From Betaproteobacteria bacterium SCN2 (GTDB taxonomy: Bacteria > Pseudomonadota > Gammaproteobacteria > Burkholderiales > Thiobacillaceae), in NCBI GenBank assembly GCA_008923285.1, contig WBSG01000004.1, positions 1-64,000 on the forward strand: 64,000 nucleotides of DNA, read 5' to 3'. A model generated the notes under the pieces. That model was not told the DNA's origin and did not search any database. It saw nothing but the letters and a program-made list of their open reading frames with translations. Every line of letters starts with the position of its first letter. Position 1 is the stretch's first letter. A program made the translations under genes and the position numbers. Shown here piece after piece: positions 41,741-51,003 of the stretch.

Positions 41741-42388
41741 TTACGCTGCCATGCGCTGACGGGTCCGTCCCAGCCTGACGATTTCCGCCACTGCCGCCGC
41801 GCGCGCATCCTCGCCCCTGACCGTGAGGCGCTCGGCAGAGATGATTTCGACATTGATTATGCCCATGAAGGCAAGGGCATGACGCAGGTAGCTGCTGGCA
41901 AAGTCGTTCCCGCCGCCCACGGCGGTGCCGCCCGTCGCCATGACGAGATAGGCGCGCTTGCCGCCAAGCAGCCCGACCGGGCCGTTTTCACCATAGCGGA
42001 ACGTGAGCCGGGCGCGCGCCACCATGTCGATCCAGGCCTTGAGCGCAGCGGGAATGCCGAAGTTGTACATCGGCGCGCCGATCACCAGCACGTCGGCCTG
42101 CATCAGCTCGGCCACGAGGCTGTCGGAGAGCGCCAACACCTGGCGCTGGCGTTCGCTGCGCTCGGCAGGGTCGGTGAAGTTGGCGCCGATCCATTCCTCG
42201 TCGACGAAGGGCAGGCCCCGGGCGACGTCGCGCACGACGAGTTCGACCCCGCCGGTCTCCTCGGCCAGTTGCGCCGTCAGCAGGTCCGCCAGCTCACGGG
42301 TGACCGATCCCTGGCGGCGGCCGCTGGAGTCGACGCGCAGCACTTTCAAGGGCCTGGATACGGTGGTTTCGGTGGTCGTCTTCATCAT
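41741..42388 (-). CDS. azoR: FMN-dependent NADH-azoreductase / quinone reductase
   Basis: A 215-residue flavodoxin-like enzyme that reduces azo dyes and, more likely in vivo, quinones. Motifs are LRVDSSGRRQGSVTRELADL, APMYNFGIPAALKAWIDMV and RAYLVMATGG. GAGAGGAGC precedes the start. It probably forms an operon with pirin and is divergent from the LysR gene, sharing a 119-bp AT-rich control region. Confidence 0.93.
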   Translation of the reverse strand: MMKTTTETTVSRPLKVLRVDSSGRRQGSVTRELADLLTAQLAEETGGVELVVRDVARGLPFVDEEWIGANFTDPAERSERQRQVLALSDSLVAELMQADVLVIGAPMYNFGIPAALKAWIDMVARARLTFRYGENGPVGLLGGKRAYLVMATGGTAVGGGNDFASSYLRHALAFMGIINVEIISAERLTVRGEDARAAAVAEIVRLGRTRQRMAA

Positions 42389-42480
42389 GTGCTCCTCTCG
42401 GTTGATCGGGGCAGGGAAAATTCCCTGGCATGAAGGCATTCTGTCTGTTATAAAAACATGGATAAAGATCAATAAATTGA

Positions 42481-42507
42481 ATTGTTTGTTCATCTATTTG
42501 GAACAAT
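42481..42507. promoter_or_regulatory. Inverted-repeat operator candidate, azoR/lysR intergenic region
   Basis: ATTGTT-N15-AACAAT spans 42481-42507 and abuts the LysR start codon at 42508. The region is strikingly AT-rich compared with the window. It suits binding by the LysR-type regulator for autoregulation and control of azoR-pirin. Confidence 0.6.
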
Positions 42508-43467
42508 ATGGATCGATTCGCTGACATGCAGCTGTTCGTGAAGGTCGTGGATGCCGGCAGCATCAGCGGCGCGGCCGAGCGTCTCGGCATCGCCAAGTCC
42601 GCAGCGAGCCGGCGCCTTGCCGAAATGGAAGCGCGCCTGGGCGTGCAGCTGCTGCAGCGCACCACGCGCCGGCTCAACCTCACCGAAAGCGGACGCGCGT
42701 ATTACGAACGCTGCCGCCAGATCCTGGCCGACGTGGAGGAAACCGAACTGGCCGTGTCTTCGGTGCACGGCGCGCTCGGCGGCAGGCTGCGCGTGGCCCT
42801 GCCGCTCTCCTTCGGTCTGCTGCATCTGGCGCCACTGATCGACGCGTTCTGTTCGCAGCATCCGGCCATCGAGTTCGAACTGGATTTCAATGACCGCCGG
42901 GTCGACCTCATGCAGGAAGGCTTCGACGTCGCCGTCCGCATCGCGCAACTGGAGGATTCCAGCCTGATCGCGCGCCGCCTGACCGTGATCCGCCACATCG
43001 TCTGCGCCAGTCCGGCCTACCTGTCCGCACACGGCCTGCCCGAAAATCCGCAAGACCTCGCGCAACATGCCGGGCTCGGCTACAGCAACCGCCCCAGCCC
43101 GGGCCTATGGACCTGCGAAACGGCAGACGGCGAGACGCACAACGTGCGCATCCCCATCAAGCTCGAAGCCAACAACGGCGATTTTCTCTGCCGCATGGCG
43201 GTCGCCGGTCACGGCGTGCTGATGCTGCCCACCTTCTATGTCGCCGGGCCGGTGGCGCGCGGCGAGCTCGTGCCGCTGCTGGAGCACTGCCGCTGGCCGG
43301 AGCTGAACGCCTATGCCGTGTATCCGCCCACCCGCCATCTCTCGACCCGGGTGCGCGCCTTCGTCGATTTCCTCGTCGAGCGCCTGGGCGGCGAGCCGCC
43401 CTGGGACCGCGCCATGCCAAGCGCCGGCCGCACGGGCGGCGGCAGGCAGCGGCAAGCATCGCGATGA
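42508..43467 (+). CDS. LysR-type transcriptional regulator
   Basis: A 319-residue regulator. The N-terminal winged helix-turn-helix is ISGAAERLGIAKSAASRRLA, followed by the linker helix and a periplasmic-binding-protein-like effector domain (LRVALPLSFGLLHLAPLIDA onward). Its closest type is the aromatic/quinone-responsive group that sits next to azoreductase genes. It is divergent from azoR and probably controls azoR-pirin. Confidence 0.92.
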   Translation: MDRFADMQLFVKVVDAGSISGAAERLGIAKSAASRRLAEMEARLGVQLLQRTTRRLNLTESGRAYYERCRQILADVEETELAVSSVHGALGGRLRVALPLSFGLLHLAPLIDAFCSQHPAIEFELDFNDRRVDLMQEGFDVAVRIAQLEDSSLIARRLTVIRHIVCASPAYLSAHGLPENPQDLAQHAGLGYSNRPSPGLWTCETADGETHNVRIPIKLEANNGDFLCRMAVAGHGVLMLPTFYVAGPVARGELVPLLEHCRWPELNAYAVYPPTRHLSTRVRAFVDFLVERLGGEPPWDRAMPSAGRTGGGRQRQASR

Positions 43468-43523
43468 AGCCCCGATCCTGCGCTATAGTGAATGCAGCCC
43501 TTGATTTGACGAAGGAGATCGCC

Positions 43524-44003
43524 ATGAATGCCCTGCACAGAATCGAACGCTTCCTCGATGAGCGCATGATTCCCTTCGATGTCGTCGCCCACCCGCATAC
43601 CGAAACCAGCCTCGCCACTGCCCGCGCCGCCCATGTGGATTCCGGCCGCCTGGCCAAGGGCGTGCTGCTGCAGGGCGACCAGTGCCTGATGGTGGCGATG
43701 ATCCCGGCCGACCAGGAAGTGCATCTGGGCAGGCTGGGGCTGGACCACGGCCAGGAATTCAGCCTCGCCGAGGAGCAGCGGGTCGCCGAACTCTTTCCCG
43801 ACTGCGATCCCGGCGTGATACCCGGATTGCCGCAGGCCTGGGGCGTGGAGATCATCTGGGACGACGCCCTGATGGCACAGCCCGACGTCTATCTGGAGGC
43901 GGGCGACCACGAGCGCCTGGTGCACGTGGAAACCAAGTACCTGCACGACCTGTTCGGCGATGCGCCGCACTGCCATTTCTGCCAGCCGCGCGTGCGCCAC
44001 TGA
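43524..44003 (+). CDS. YbaK/EbsC-like aminoacyl-tRNA deacylase domain protein
   Basis: A 159-residue single-domain protein of the YbaK/ProX editing superfamily: IPFDVVAHPHTETSLATARA, GRLAKGVLLQGDQCLMVAM (with the conserved Lys) and GVIPGLPQAWGVE. Such proteins hydrolyse mischarged tRNA. An alternative is a regulatory domain with no tRNA activity. AAGGAG precedes the start, and TATAGT at about 43482 may be its -10. The MscS gene follows after 12 bp. Confidence 0.85.
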   Translation: MNALHRIERFLDERMIPFDVVAHPHTETSLATARAAHVDSGRLAKGVLLQGDQCLMVAMIPADQEVHLGRLGLDHGQEFSLAEEQRVAELFPDCDPGVIPGLPQAWGVEIIWDDALMAQPDVYLEAGDHERLVHVETKYLHDLFGDAPHCHFCQPRVRH

Positions 44004-44015
44004 GCCGGCTGCCGC

Positions 44016-44861
44016 ATGGCCATCGACGCAGCACCGATAACACAGCAACTGGCGGCGCTCGATCAGGCGCAGAGCAAACTCATCGATCTGGGCATCGAGT
44101 TCGGCCCGCGGCTGTTCGTGGCCATCCTGATCCTGATAGCCGGCTACTATGCCGGACGCTGGGTCGGCCGCATGCTGGACAGGATGCTCACCCATCTTGA
44201 AATCGACCTCACCGCGCGCCAGTTGCTGGTGCGCATCGCCCACCTGATGGTAGTGGTGCTGTTCCTGATCATGGCCCTGCAAAACCTGGGCGTCGACCTG
44301 CTGCCGCTGATCGCGGGACTGGGCGTGGCGGGCGCCGGCATCGCCCTCGCCATGCAGGGCGTGCTGTCCAACCTGGCCGCCGGGCTGACCATCATTTTCA
44401 CGCGTCCCTACCGCGTCAACGAATACATTTCGATCGCCGGCGAGGAAGGCCTGGTGGAGGCCATCTCGCTGTTCAACACGACACTGAGCCATCCCGACCT
44501 GTCGCGCGTGGTCATCCCCAACCGCAAGATCGCCGGCGAGATCCTGCACAACTACGGCGACATCCGCCAGCTCGGCGTCGACGTCGGCGTTGCCTACGAC
44601 AGCGACCTCAATCACGCCCTCGCCGCCGTGGACGACGTCCTGCGCGCCAATCCGCGCGTGCTGCAGGAGCCGGCGCCTTACGTGCAGGTCGTTCGCCTGG
44701 CCGACTCCTCGATCAACATTGCGGTCAAGCCCTGGGTCGGCGTGCCCGACTACCATGTGGCGCTGGGGGAACTGAACAAGGCGCTGGTCGAAGCCTTCCG
44801 CCAGCGCGCCATCCGCATCGCGCTGCCGCAGCGCGAGGTCCGCCTGCTGGAAAACCCCTGA
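44016..44861 (+). CDS. Small-conductance mechanosensitive channel (MscS)
   Basis: A 281-residue inner-membrane channel with three helices. The pore helix is the Gly/Ala-rich GLGVAGAGIALAMQGVLSNL, followed by the beta domain (RVNEYISIAGEEGLVEAISL, VVIPNRKIAGEIL) and the C-terminal alpha/beta domain. It opens under membrane tension to release solutes during hypo-osmotic shock. Length matches E. coli MscS (286). Confidence 0.95.
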   Translation: MAIDAAPITQQLAALDQAQSKLIDLGIEFGPRLFVAILILIAGYYAGRWVGRMLDRMLTHLEIDLTARQLLVRIAHLMVVVLFLIMALQNLGVDLLPLIAGLGVAGAGIALAMQGVLSNLAAGLTIIFTRPYRVNEYISIAGEEGLVEAISLFNTTLSHPDLSRVVIPNRKIAGEILHNYGDIRQLGVDVGVAYDSDLNHALAAVDDVLRANPRVLQEPAPYVQVVRLADSSINIAVKPWVGVPDYHVALGELNKALVEAFRQRAIRIALPQREVRLLENP

Positions 44862-44897
44862 GCGCACGGCGGCAATCCGCCAGCGGGCGGCGACGGA

Positions 44898-46016
44898 TCA
44901 GTCGGCGTGACTGTTGAAGATGTCGGCGAAATCGTCTGTGCAACGGATGAAGGCAGCCAGCACTTCGGGGTCGAAGTGGTCCGGCAGGGTGCGGCCATCT
45001 CCGCGGGTGATGATTTCGATCGTTCTGGCGTGGGTAAAGGGCGCCTTGTAGGGGCGCTGCGAGCGCAGTGCATCGTACTGGTCGCAAATGTTCATGATGC
45101 GCCCGGACAGCGGAATGGCCTCGCCCTTGAGCCCCGACGGATAGCCGCTGCCGTCCCAGCGCTCGTGATGCGAAAGCGCAATTTCCGCGCCCAGCTTGAC
45201 GTAGGGTGAATGGCCGCGCGCAAGAATCTTCGCGCCGAGCGCGGAATGCGTCTGCATGATCGTCCATTCGTCCGCCGTCAGGCTGCCCTGCTTCAGCAGG
45301 ATGCGGTCGGGAATGCCGATCTTGCCGATGTCGTGCATCGGACTGGCGTAGAACATAAGGTCGGTGAACTCGCTGCCCATGCCCAGGGTCCGCGCCAGCA
45401 ACGAAGTGTAATAGCTGATGCGCTGCACGTGCGCGCCGGTTTCCTCGTCCTTGAATTCCGCCGCCGTGGTCATGGTGAAAATCACTTCGCGGTAGCTGTC
45501 GCGCAGCTCCTGCGTGCGCTTCTGCACCTGGGCATCGAGGATGCGGTTGTGATTGGCGAGAAAGTCGCTGTATTCCTTGAGCCGCAGCAGGTTGCGCACG
45601 CGCACCCGCAGCTCGGTGCGATCCGCCGGCTTGGTGACGAATTCCTCCGCTCCCGCTTCCAGCCCGCGCAGCCGTGATTCGCGGTCATCCAGCGCCGTCA
45701 CCATGACGATCGGCACGCTGGCCGTCGCCGGATCGGCCTTGAGCCGGCGCGCCACTTCATAGCCATCCATCTCGGGCATCATGACATCGAGCAGGACGAT
45801 GTCGGGCGGCGCCGACTGCGCGAGCGCCAGCGCCTCGCGGCCGCCGGCCGCCTCCACAGTGGCATAGCCTTCCGCGCGCAGCACGGTGCCGAGCAGCTTG
45901 CGGTTGCGCTCATCATCGTCAACGATCAGCACGCACGCCGGTTTGCCGGCCGGCGATTCGGGCTGATCGCCCGGGATGGATGACACGTCGTCAAGGGAAT
46001 TCACCTGTTCCTCCAT
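44898..46016 (-). CDS. Response regulator with HD-GYP cyclic di-GMP phosphodiesterase domain
   Basis: A 372-residue RpfG-like protein. The receiver domain (residues 28-145) has phosphoacceptor Asp in VLLDVMMPEMDG and Lys in VTKPADR. A coiled linker follows, then the HD-GYP domain with HDIGKIGIPD and the HHERWDGSGYPSGL motif, all catalytic residues apparently intact. It should hydrolyse cyclic di-GMP on phosphorylation. It is the last gene of the three-gene signalling operon. Confidence 0.94.
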   Translation of the reverse strand: MEEQVNSLDDVSSIPGDQPESPAGKPACVLIVDDDERNRKLLGTVLRAEGYATVEAAGGREALALAQSAPPDIVLLDVMMPEMDGYEVARRLKADPATASVPIVMVTALDDRESRLRGLEAGAEEFVTKPADRTELRVRVRNLLRLKEYSDFLANHNRILDAQVQKRTQELRDSYREVIFTMTTAAEFKDEETGAHVQRISYYTSLLARTLGMGSEFTDLMFYASPMHDIGKIGIPDRILLKQGSLTADEWTIMQTHSALGAKILARGHSPYVKLGAEIALSHHERWDGSGYPSGLKGEAIPLSGRIMNICDQYDALRSQRPYKAPFTHARTIEIITRGDGRTLPDHFDPEVLAAFIRCTDDFADIFNSHAD

Positions 46017-46092
46017 GCGTTCATTCTAGATTACTCACTCCGCCGCCACAGGCGGGTAAAAAACCGGGATGAAGACACCGTCCCGCGCCGGA

Positions 46093-46488
46093 TCAGCGGT
46101 CACGACCCTGCTCCGCTTCGGGATTGCCGGCCAGCAGTCCGGCAACGCCGGCAAGAAACTCCTTGTGCCGGATGGGCTTGGCGAAATAGCCGTCGAAGCC
46201 GGCTTCGAGCAGGCGCTCGCGATCGCCTTTCATGGCATAGGACGTGAGCGCGGCCACCTTGAGATGTGCCGTGGCAGGATCGGCACGCAATTCACCGAGC
46301 GCAGCAACCCCGTCCATGCCTGGCAGCATGATATCCATCAACACCAGGTCGGGCTGCCGTTCGCGCGCCAGGCACAGGCCGGCCGTCGCCTCCTCGGCCT
46401 GGAGCACTTCGTGGCCGGCGTATTCCAGCAGGCGTGCAGCAAGCTTCATGTTGATCGGGTTGTCCTCGACGATCAGGATGCGCGGCAT
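46093..46488 (-). CDS. Single-domain response regulator (CheY-like)
   Basis: A 131-residue receiver protein: RILIVEDNPINMKLAARLLE, phosphoacceptor in LVLMDIMLPGMDG and Lys in YFAKPIRHKEF. There is no output domain. It is of the DivK/CheY type that relays phosphate. It overlaps the end of the hybrid kinase gene by 16 bp, so translation is coupled. It probably passes phosphate from the kinase to further components. Confidence 0.93.
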   Translation of the reverse strand: MPRILIVEDNPINMKLAARLLEYAGHEVLQAEEATAGLCLARERQPDLVLMDIMLPGMDGVAALGELRADPATAHLKVAALTSYAMKGDRERLLEAGFDGYFAKPIRHKEFLAGVAGLLAGNPEAEQGRDR

Positions 46489-49400
46489 GGTTCGTCCTCC
46501 TGCCGCGCCTGGGTGTCGTTGAGCGCGCGGCGCACCTCCGCGGCAAAACCCGCGACCGAGAAACTGGCCTTTTCCATCACCTCGAGCAGACTGCCGTTCA
46601 GGCGCAGCCGCTCGGCAGCCGTCAGCGACCGTCCGGTGAGCGCCAGCAGCGGAATCGACGCCGTTTCCGGATGCCGTTCGAGCGCCTGCGCGAGATCGAA
46701 GGCCGCCATGCCCGGCAACGACAGATCGAGCACAATCAGGTCGGGCAGCTTGCGGCGCACGCTGGCGAGCGCCTCCTGCCCGGTATGAGCGCGCAGCACC
46801 TCGATGTCACTGTCCATCAGCCGGGTGGCGAGCATGTCTGAATCATGCTGGGCATCCGCGACCAGCAGCACCGTTCTGGATTCCGGGCTCGTGCGCCGGG
46901 GTGCGATCCCTGCAAGCGCATGGGCAAGTTCGTCCTGGGTAAAGGGTTTCTGCAGCACGCGCGTGGCGCCCAGGGCCAGTCCGCGCGCGAGATCACTCGA
47001 TACCGACACGATGACGACTGGCGTGTCGGCAATCGCCGGGTTCGCCTTGAGCTGACTGAGGAACTCCCAGCCGTCCGCGCTGGGCAGGAAGATGTCGAGC
47101 GTGATCAGACGCGGCCGCTGTTTTGCCGCGCGCACCAGCCCTTCCTCCGCCGTCGCGGCACGGATACTGGCATAGCCTTCCTTGTGCAGCTGGCGGGCAA
47201 TGGCATCGGCAACGCGATCATCATCCTCCACAATCAGCGCCAGCTGCGGCCGGACGGCATCCGCCGGCATGTGCGCTGACGGCAATTCGGCACGCAAGCG
47301 GGGCGAAGCGTGTTCGGCATGGCGGTAGGGTATCCACACCACGAAGCGCGAGCCCCGCTCGGGAGAACTGGACACGCCCACCGTACCCCCATGCAATTCC
47401 GCAAGGCGGCGGATCATGGCCAGCCCCAGCCCGGTGCCGCTATGCCGGCGCGCGGGCGACGAATCCACCTGCACGAAAGGCTGGAACAGATGCTCGAAAC
47501 GGCTCTGCGGGATGCCGATGCCGGTATCGGACACCCACAATTCGAGGAATTCGTCGTCCTCTGCCTGCGCCAGCGGGAAGAAATGCCCCGGCATGTTGTC
47601 CGGCAGCCGGATATCCGCACGCCGGACGCGGCGTGCGCCCAGCGTCACACGCCCGCCATCGGGCGTGAACTTGACCGCATTGGACAGCAGGTTGAACAGG
47701 ATCTGCTTGAGCTTGCGCGGATCGGCCTCGATGGCCGTCATGTCCGGCGCCAGTTCAAGGCCCAGCCTGATCGCGTGGCGCGCGGCCTTTTCGCGAATGA
47801 TGGTCTGGGCGCTGCCGAGCAGCGATTCGACATCCACCGGCTCGGGGTCGAGCACCATCATGCCCGTCTCGATCTTGGAAAGATCGAGAATGTCATTGAT
47901 GAGTTCGAGCAAGTGCTCGCCCGACAGGAAAATATCGGTGACGTATTCCTTCTGTTCCGGATTCAGTTCGCCGGCCAGGCCGTCGCGCAGCACTTCCGAG
48001 AAACCGATGACGGCATTGAGCGGCGTACGCAGCTCATGCGACATGTTGGCGAGAAATTCCGACTTCAGCTGGTTGGCGGTCATGAGTTGCAGGTTCTTGT
48101 GCACCAGTTCGCGCCCCGCCGCTTCCAGTTGCAGGGTGCGCTCGGCGACCCTTTGCTCCAGGTCGGCGTTGAGCGCACGCAGTTCCTCTTCCACCTTGCA
48201 GCGCACCAGCGCGTTGGCGATGCCGGCGGCGACGGCCTGCATCGCCTCCATCGCATCCTCCGCCAGGGCCGCAGGCAGGTATGCGCCCATTACCCCGTGC
48301 AGTTCCTCGCCGATCAGCAGTGGATGACCGGCAAAGGCGTCCGCCTCGCCTGACTGCCCGGAATGCTCGAGAATACGCGTTTCCACCGCCGGCTGGCGCG
48401 TGTGCGCCACCAGCCCGGCCTCATGCTCGCCCGCTTCGACACGCTCGATCCGGTCGCGCAACTGCGGCGGGCAATCGCCCGCCGCCGCGCGCAGTTCCAG
48501 TGCCTGCTGCCCCGACGTCCAAACGCAGGCGCAGGCGCCGCCCAGGTAATTCGAAATGGCGTCCATGCAGCGCCGCAGCATGAGCTCCGGACTCTTGCCC
48601 TGGCCGAGCGCTTCGTTCACGTCTGCGCGCAGGAAGGCGAGGCGCATGTCATGCTCGCGCACCTGTTCCGACAGCTTGCGCTCCGTGATGTCGGAGGACA
48701 GCACGAACAGCCCCTCCGGCACTGCCTGGATATGCAGGTCGAACCAGGCCCGGCTTCCGTCCGGAAACACGAATTCGGTTTCCACCCGCTCGCCGGCGCG
48801 GCGCTCCATGCAGCGTTGGAGTGCGGCAAATATGGCCGCCTGCTCGATGCCCGGGAAAACCTCCATCATCGTGCGGCCCAGAAGCGCTTCCAGCGGCAGG
48901 CGGGCATGCTTCACCGCAACCCTGTTGAGATACAGGTAGCGCCAGTCGGGACCGATGATCTGGCAACCCTCGATCAGATTGTCCAGCGTGTTCTGCATGC
49001 GTCCCTCGCTCTGCTTGAGCGCCGCTTCGGAAGCCTTGAGTTGCTGAAACGGCAGGCGTACCGACGCCACGAACACGCTGCGGTAAATCAGGTAATACGC
49101 CACGGCCTTGTAGACGTGGCCCAGCATGTTGAAGCCGTCGTGCACGTTGGTGTAGAGCGTGAAGCACAGTTCGGACAGGGCCATGATGCCGAGCGCGGCG
49201 ACCAGCCTCGACTCGCCCGGCAGGCCGCTGCGCCCCGGCCGTCGCACCAGCAGCAGCATGGCCGCCAGATGCAGTGCGATCAGGGCGTATTCGAGGCCGA
49301 TCTTGAGCGGGGTCAGGCCAGCCCCGGGAACGAACATCAGCGGCAGCAGTTGCGGCTGAAACAGCACCAGGTAATAACATGCCGCCGACACGACGAGCGC

Positions 49401-49871
49401 CGAGCCGAACAGTGCAAGGCGGCTGCGCGGGCCATAGGCGCGCTGCGGGAAGCGACCCAGCACCACGGCCAGAATCGACAGCACTGCGACAAGCCTCGCC
49501 ATCAACCAGAAATGGATGGCCTTGTTCGGGCTCGAAGCGGTCACGAAATCCGGCATGCCGGTATAGGAAAGCATGTGCGCCAGATCGATCAGGGCGACCG
49601 CCAGGAATCCGGCAGCGATGACGGTGACCGCGCGCAGCTGCGAAGCCCCATATGCCGACCAGCCATAGGCGAAGACCATGACCGAAATGGCAATGGCGAA
49701 GAACTCCAGGAAGTTGTGCAGGATCAGGTAATCGGCCGGCGCGAACAACTGCGGCGATGCCGGCATCAGCCAGACCACGGCAAAAAGGAGGAGCGCCGGC
49801 ACGAAATATCTCGCGGCCGAACGCGGGCTGGATTGTTCTGGCGAAACCGGGCTTGTCGCCTGCATCCTCAT
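46473..49871 (-). CDS. Hybrid sensor histidine kinase (MASE3-PAS-GAF-HisKA-HATPase-REC-REC)
   Basis: A 1132-residue membrane kinase. Order: a MASE3-like sensor with about seven helices (residues 20-270), PAS (about 295-400), GAF (about 405-550), coiled coil, HisKA with His in EFLANMSHELRTPLNAVIGF, and HATPase (SNAVKFTPDGGRVTLG, DTGIGIPQ, GTGLGLAMIRRL). Two receivers follow, with Asp in ITLDIFLPSADG and in IVLDLSLPGMAA. The C-terminus overlaps the CheY-like gene. The signal sensed is unknown. Together the operon links an envelope signal to cyclic di-GMP turnover. Confidence 0.93.
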   Translation of the reverse strand: MRMQATSPVSPEQSSPRSAARYFVPALLLFAVVWLMPASPQLFAPADYLILHNFLEFFAIAISVMVFAYGWSAYGASQLRAVTVIAAGFLAVALIDLAHMLSYTGMPDFVTASSPNKAIHFWLMARLVAVLSILAVVLGRFPQRAYGPRSRLALFGSALVVSAACYYLVLFQPQLLPLMFVPGAGLTPLKIGLEYALIALHLAAMLLLVRRPGRSGLPGESRLVAALGIMALSELCFTLYTNVHDGFNMLGHVYKAVAYYLIYRSVFVASVRLPFQQLKASEAALKQSEGRMQNTLDNLIEGCQIIGPDWRYLYLNRVAVKHARLPLEALLGRTMMEVFPGIEQAAIFAALQRCMERRAGERVETEFVFPDGSRAWFDLHIQAVPEGLFVLSSDITERKLSEQVREHDMRLAFLRADVNEALGQGKSPELMLRRCMDAISNYLGGACACVWTSGQQALELRAAAGDCPPQLRDRIERVEAGEHEAGLVAHTRQPAVETRILEHSGQSGEADAFAGHPLLIGEELHGVMGAYLPAALAEDAMEAMQAVAAGIANALVRCKVEEELRALNADLEQRVAERTLQLEAAGRELVHKNLQLMTANQLKSEFLANMSHELRTPLNAVIGFSEVLRDGLAGELNPEQKEYVTDIFLSGEHLLELINDILDLSKIETGMMVLDPEPVDVESLLGSAQTIIREKAARHAIRLGLELAPDMTAIEADPRKLKQILFNLLSNAVKFTPDGGRVTLGARRVRRADIRLPDNMPGHFFPLAQAEDDEFLELWVSDTGIGIPQSRFEHLFQPFVQVDSSPARRHSGTGLGLAMIRRLAELHGGTVGVSSSPERGSRFVVWIPYRHAEHASPRLRAELPSAHMPADAVRPQLALIVEDDDRVADAIARQLHKEGYASIRAATAEEGLVRAAKQRPRLITLDIFLPSADGWEFLSQLKANPAIADTPVVIVSVSSDLARGLALGATRVLQKPFTQDELAHALAGIAPRRTSPESRTVLLVADAQHDSDMLATRLMDSDIEVLRAHTGQEALASVRRKLPDLIVLDLSLPGMAAFDLAQALERHPETASIPLLALTGRSLTAAERLRLNGSLLEVMEKASFSVAGFAAEVRRALNDTQARQEDEPCRAS

Positions 49872-50333
49872 CCCCTATCAGCCGTTTCGCCGCGCATGGC
49901 GACTGTTCGCCGAATTTCCTGCAGCGGCGTCAATGTGAAGAAAGGCCATCGGCCTGCGGTGATGTCGGGCCGTCAATGGCCGACTGCAGCAGAAGATGGA
50001 GATGGGGATGGAAGAGGAAGCTGAATCCCGGCGCTTTGGAAAATCGCGGACGCGCGAACGAGATGAGCCGTGAAGCGCAGGCCCTGAAGCCTGGCAAATT
50101 TGCATGAATGCACGATGGATCCTTTTTTTCTTATTAGTATTGGCTTTATAACGCAAAACCCCAGAGTTTTGAACGCTTTCGAACAGTCGCTGTGCAAAAC
50201 CCACGGCGGATGTGTTCGCGATGCGTCGTCACCGCGCATCAGCCATGCGTCGTAACTATCGCAGCTTGCCGTGACGGAATTGTGGCAGACCGGGCATTCG
50301 CGTCAGTTGCCGCAACCCGGTTCTTGATCTGAA
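49872..50333. other. Intergenic region between kinase gene and tRNA-Arg
   Basis: This is 462 bp without a convincing gene. It must hold the kinase promoter (minus strand). An AT-rich stretch at about 50114-50150 (CCTTTTTTTCTTATTAGTAT) and the repeated word ATGCGTCGT (50221 and 50246) are the only features noted. The small minus frames here lack ribosome binding sites or motifs. Confidence 0.4.
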
Positions 50334-50409
50334 TGGCGCCCCCGACACGAATCGAACGTGTGACCCTCCCCTTAGGAGGGGGATGCTCTATCCACTGAGC
50401 TACGGGGGC
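50334..50409 (-). tRNA. tRNA-Arg (anticodon CCU)
   Basis: On the minus strand, GCCCCCG (5') pairs with CGGGGGC (3') as the acceptor stem. GCTCAGTGGATAGAGC is the D arm. The anticodon stem TCCCC/GGGGA encloses the loop CTCCTAA with anticodon CCT. CACACGTTCGATTCGTGT is the T arm. A G discriminator and an encoded CCA complete 76 nt. It decodes AGG. tRNA-Arg genes are frequent integration sites, but no integrase or att repeat is adjacent. Confidence 0.96.
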
Positions 50410-50462
50410 GAGGGGCGAATTTTACGTCAAAATGCCCTTCGCTCGCTGCTATGATGGCCGCG

Positions 50463-50990
50463 ATGGAAATCGCCCTGCTGACAATCCTGCTGCTGACGGC
50501 CTGGCTAGCCTTGCGCGCCGTATCGACCGGCCCCCTGCCTGCGCCCGGGACCCATGCGCCGGAATTTTCCCTGCCCGACCAGCACGGCACCCGGCACGCT
50601 CTGGCCGATCATGCAGGCCGCTGGCTGGTGCTTTATTTCTATCCCCGCAATGGCACGCCCGTCTGCACGCGCGAGGCCTGTGCTTTCCGCGACGGCCATG
50701 CCAGGCTGCGCGCCGCCGGCGCTGCCGTCATCGGCGTGAGCGTCGACAGCCAGGCCAGCCACGCCAGGTTTGCCGCAAGCCACGGCCTCGACTTTCCGCT
50801 GCTCGCCGACACCGAAGGCCAAGTCGCGCGCCGCTACGGCGTCCTCGTCGACTTCAAAATATGGCGCATGGCCAGGCGCCATACTTTCCTGATCGACCCG
50901 CAAGGCACGGTACAGAAGGTATTCACCCGCATCGACCCAAGCCGCCATGCCGATGAAATCATCGCGGAACTGGACAGGCTCGCCCGATAA
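50463..50990 (+). CDS. Membrane-anchored peroxiredoxin (BCP/PrxQ type)
   Basis: A 175-residue thiol peroxidase. An N-terminal hydrophobic segment (MEIALLTILLLTAWLALRAV) tethers it to the membrane, or serves as an uncleaved signal, before the thioredoxin-fold domain. Peroxidatic C68 and resolving C73 are in GTPVCTREACAFRD. ATG 50463 is preferred to ATG 50451/50454, which lie in TATGATGG, a possible -10 region. Soluble BCPs are about 155 residues, so the anchor is extra. Confidence 0.9.
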   Translation: MEIALLTILLLTAWLALRAVSTGPLPAPGTHAPEFSLPDQHGTRHALADHAGRWLVLYFYPRNGTPVCTREACAFRDGHARLRAAGAAVIGVSVDSQASHARFAASHGLDFPLLADTEGQVARRYGVLVDFKIWRMARRHTFLIDPQGTVQKVFTRIDPSRHADEIIAELDRLAR

Positions 50991-51003
50991 GCTACGGCGC
51001 AGG

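Noticed and set aside
49973-50239. 88-codon minus-strand frame between the kinase gene and tRNA-Arg
   Set aside because: It has no ribosome binding site, no motif and uneven composition. The region is treated as non-coding.
50334-50409. tRNA-Arg as an integration site of a genomic island
   Set aside because: No integrase, no direct repeat of the tRNA 3' end and no composition shift was seen on either side.
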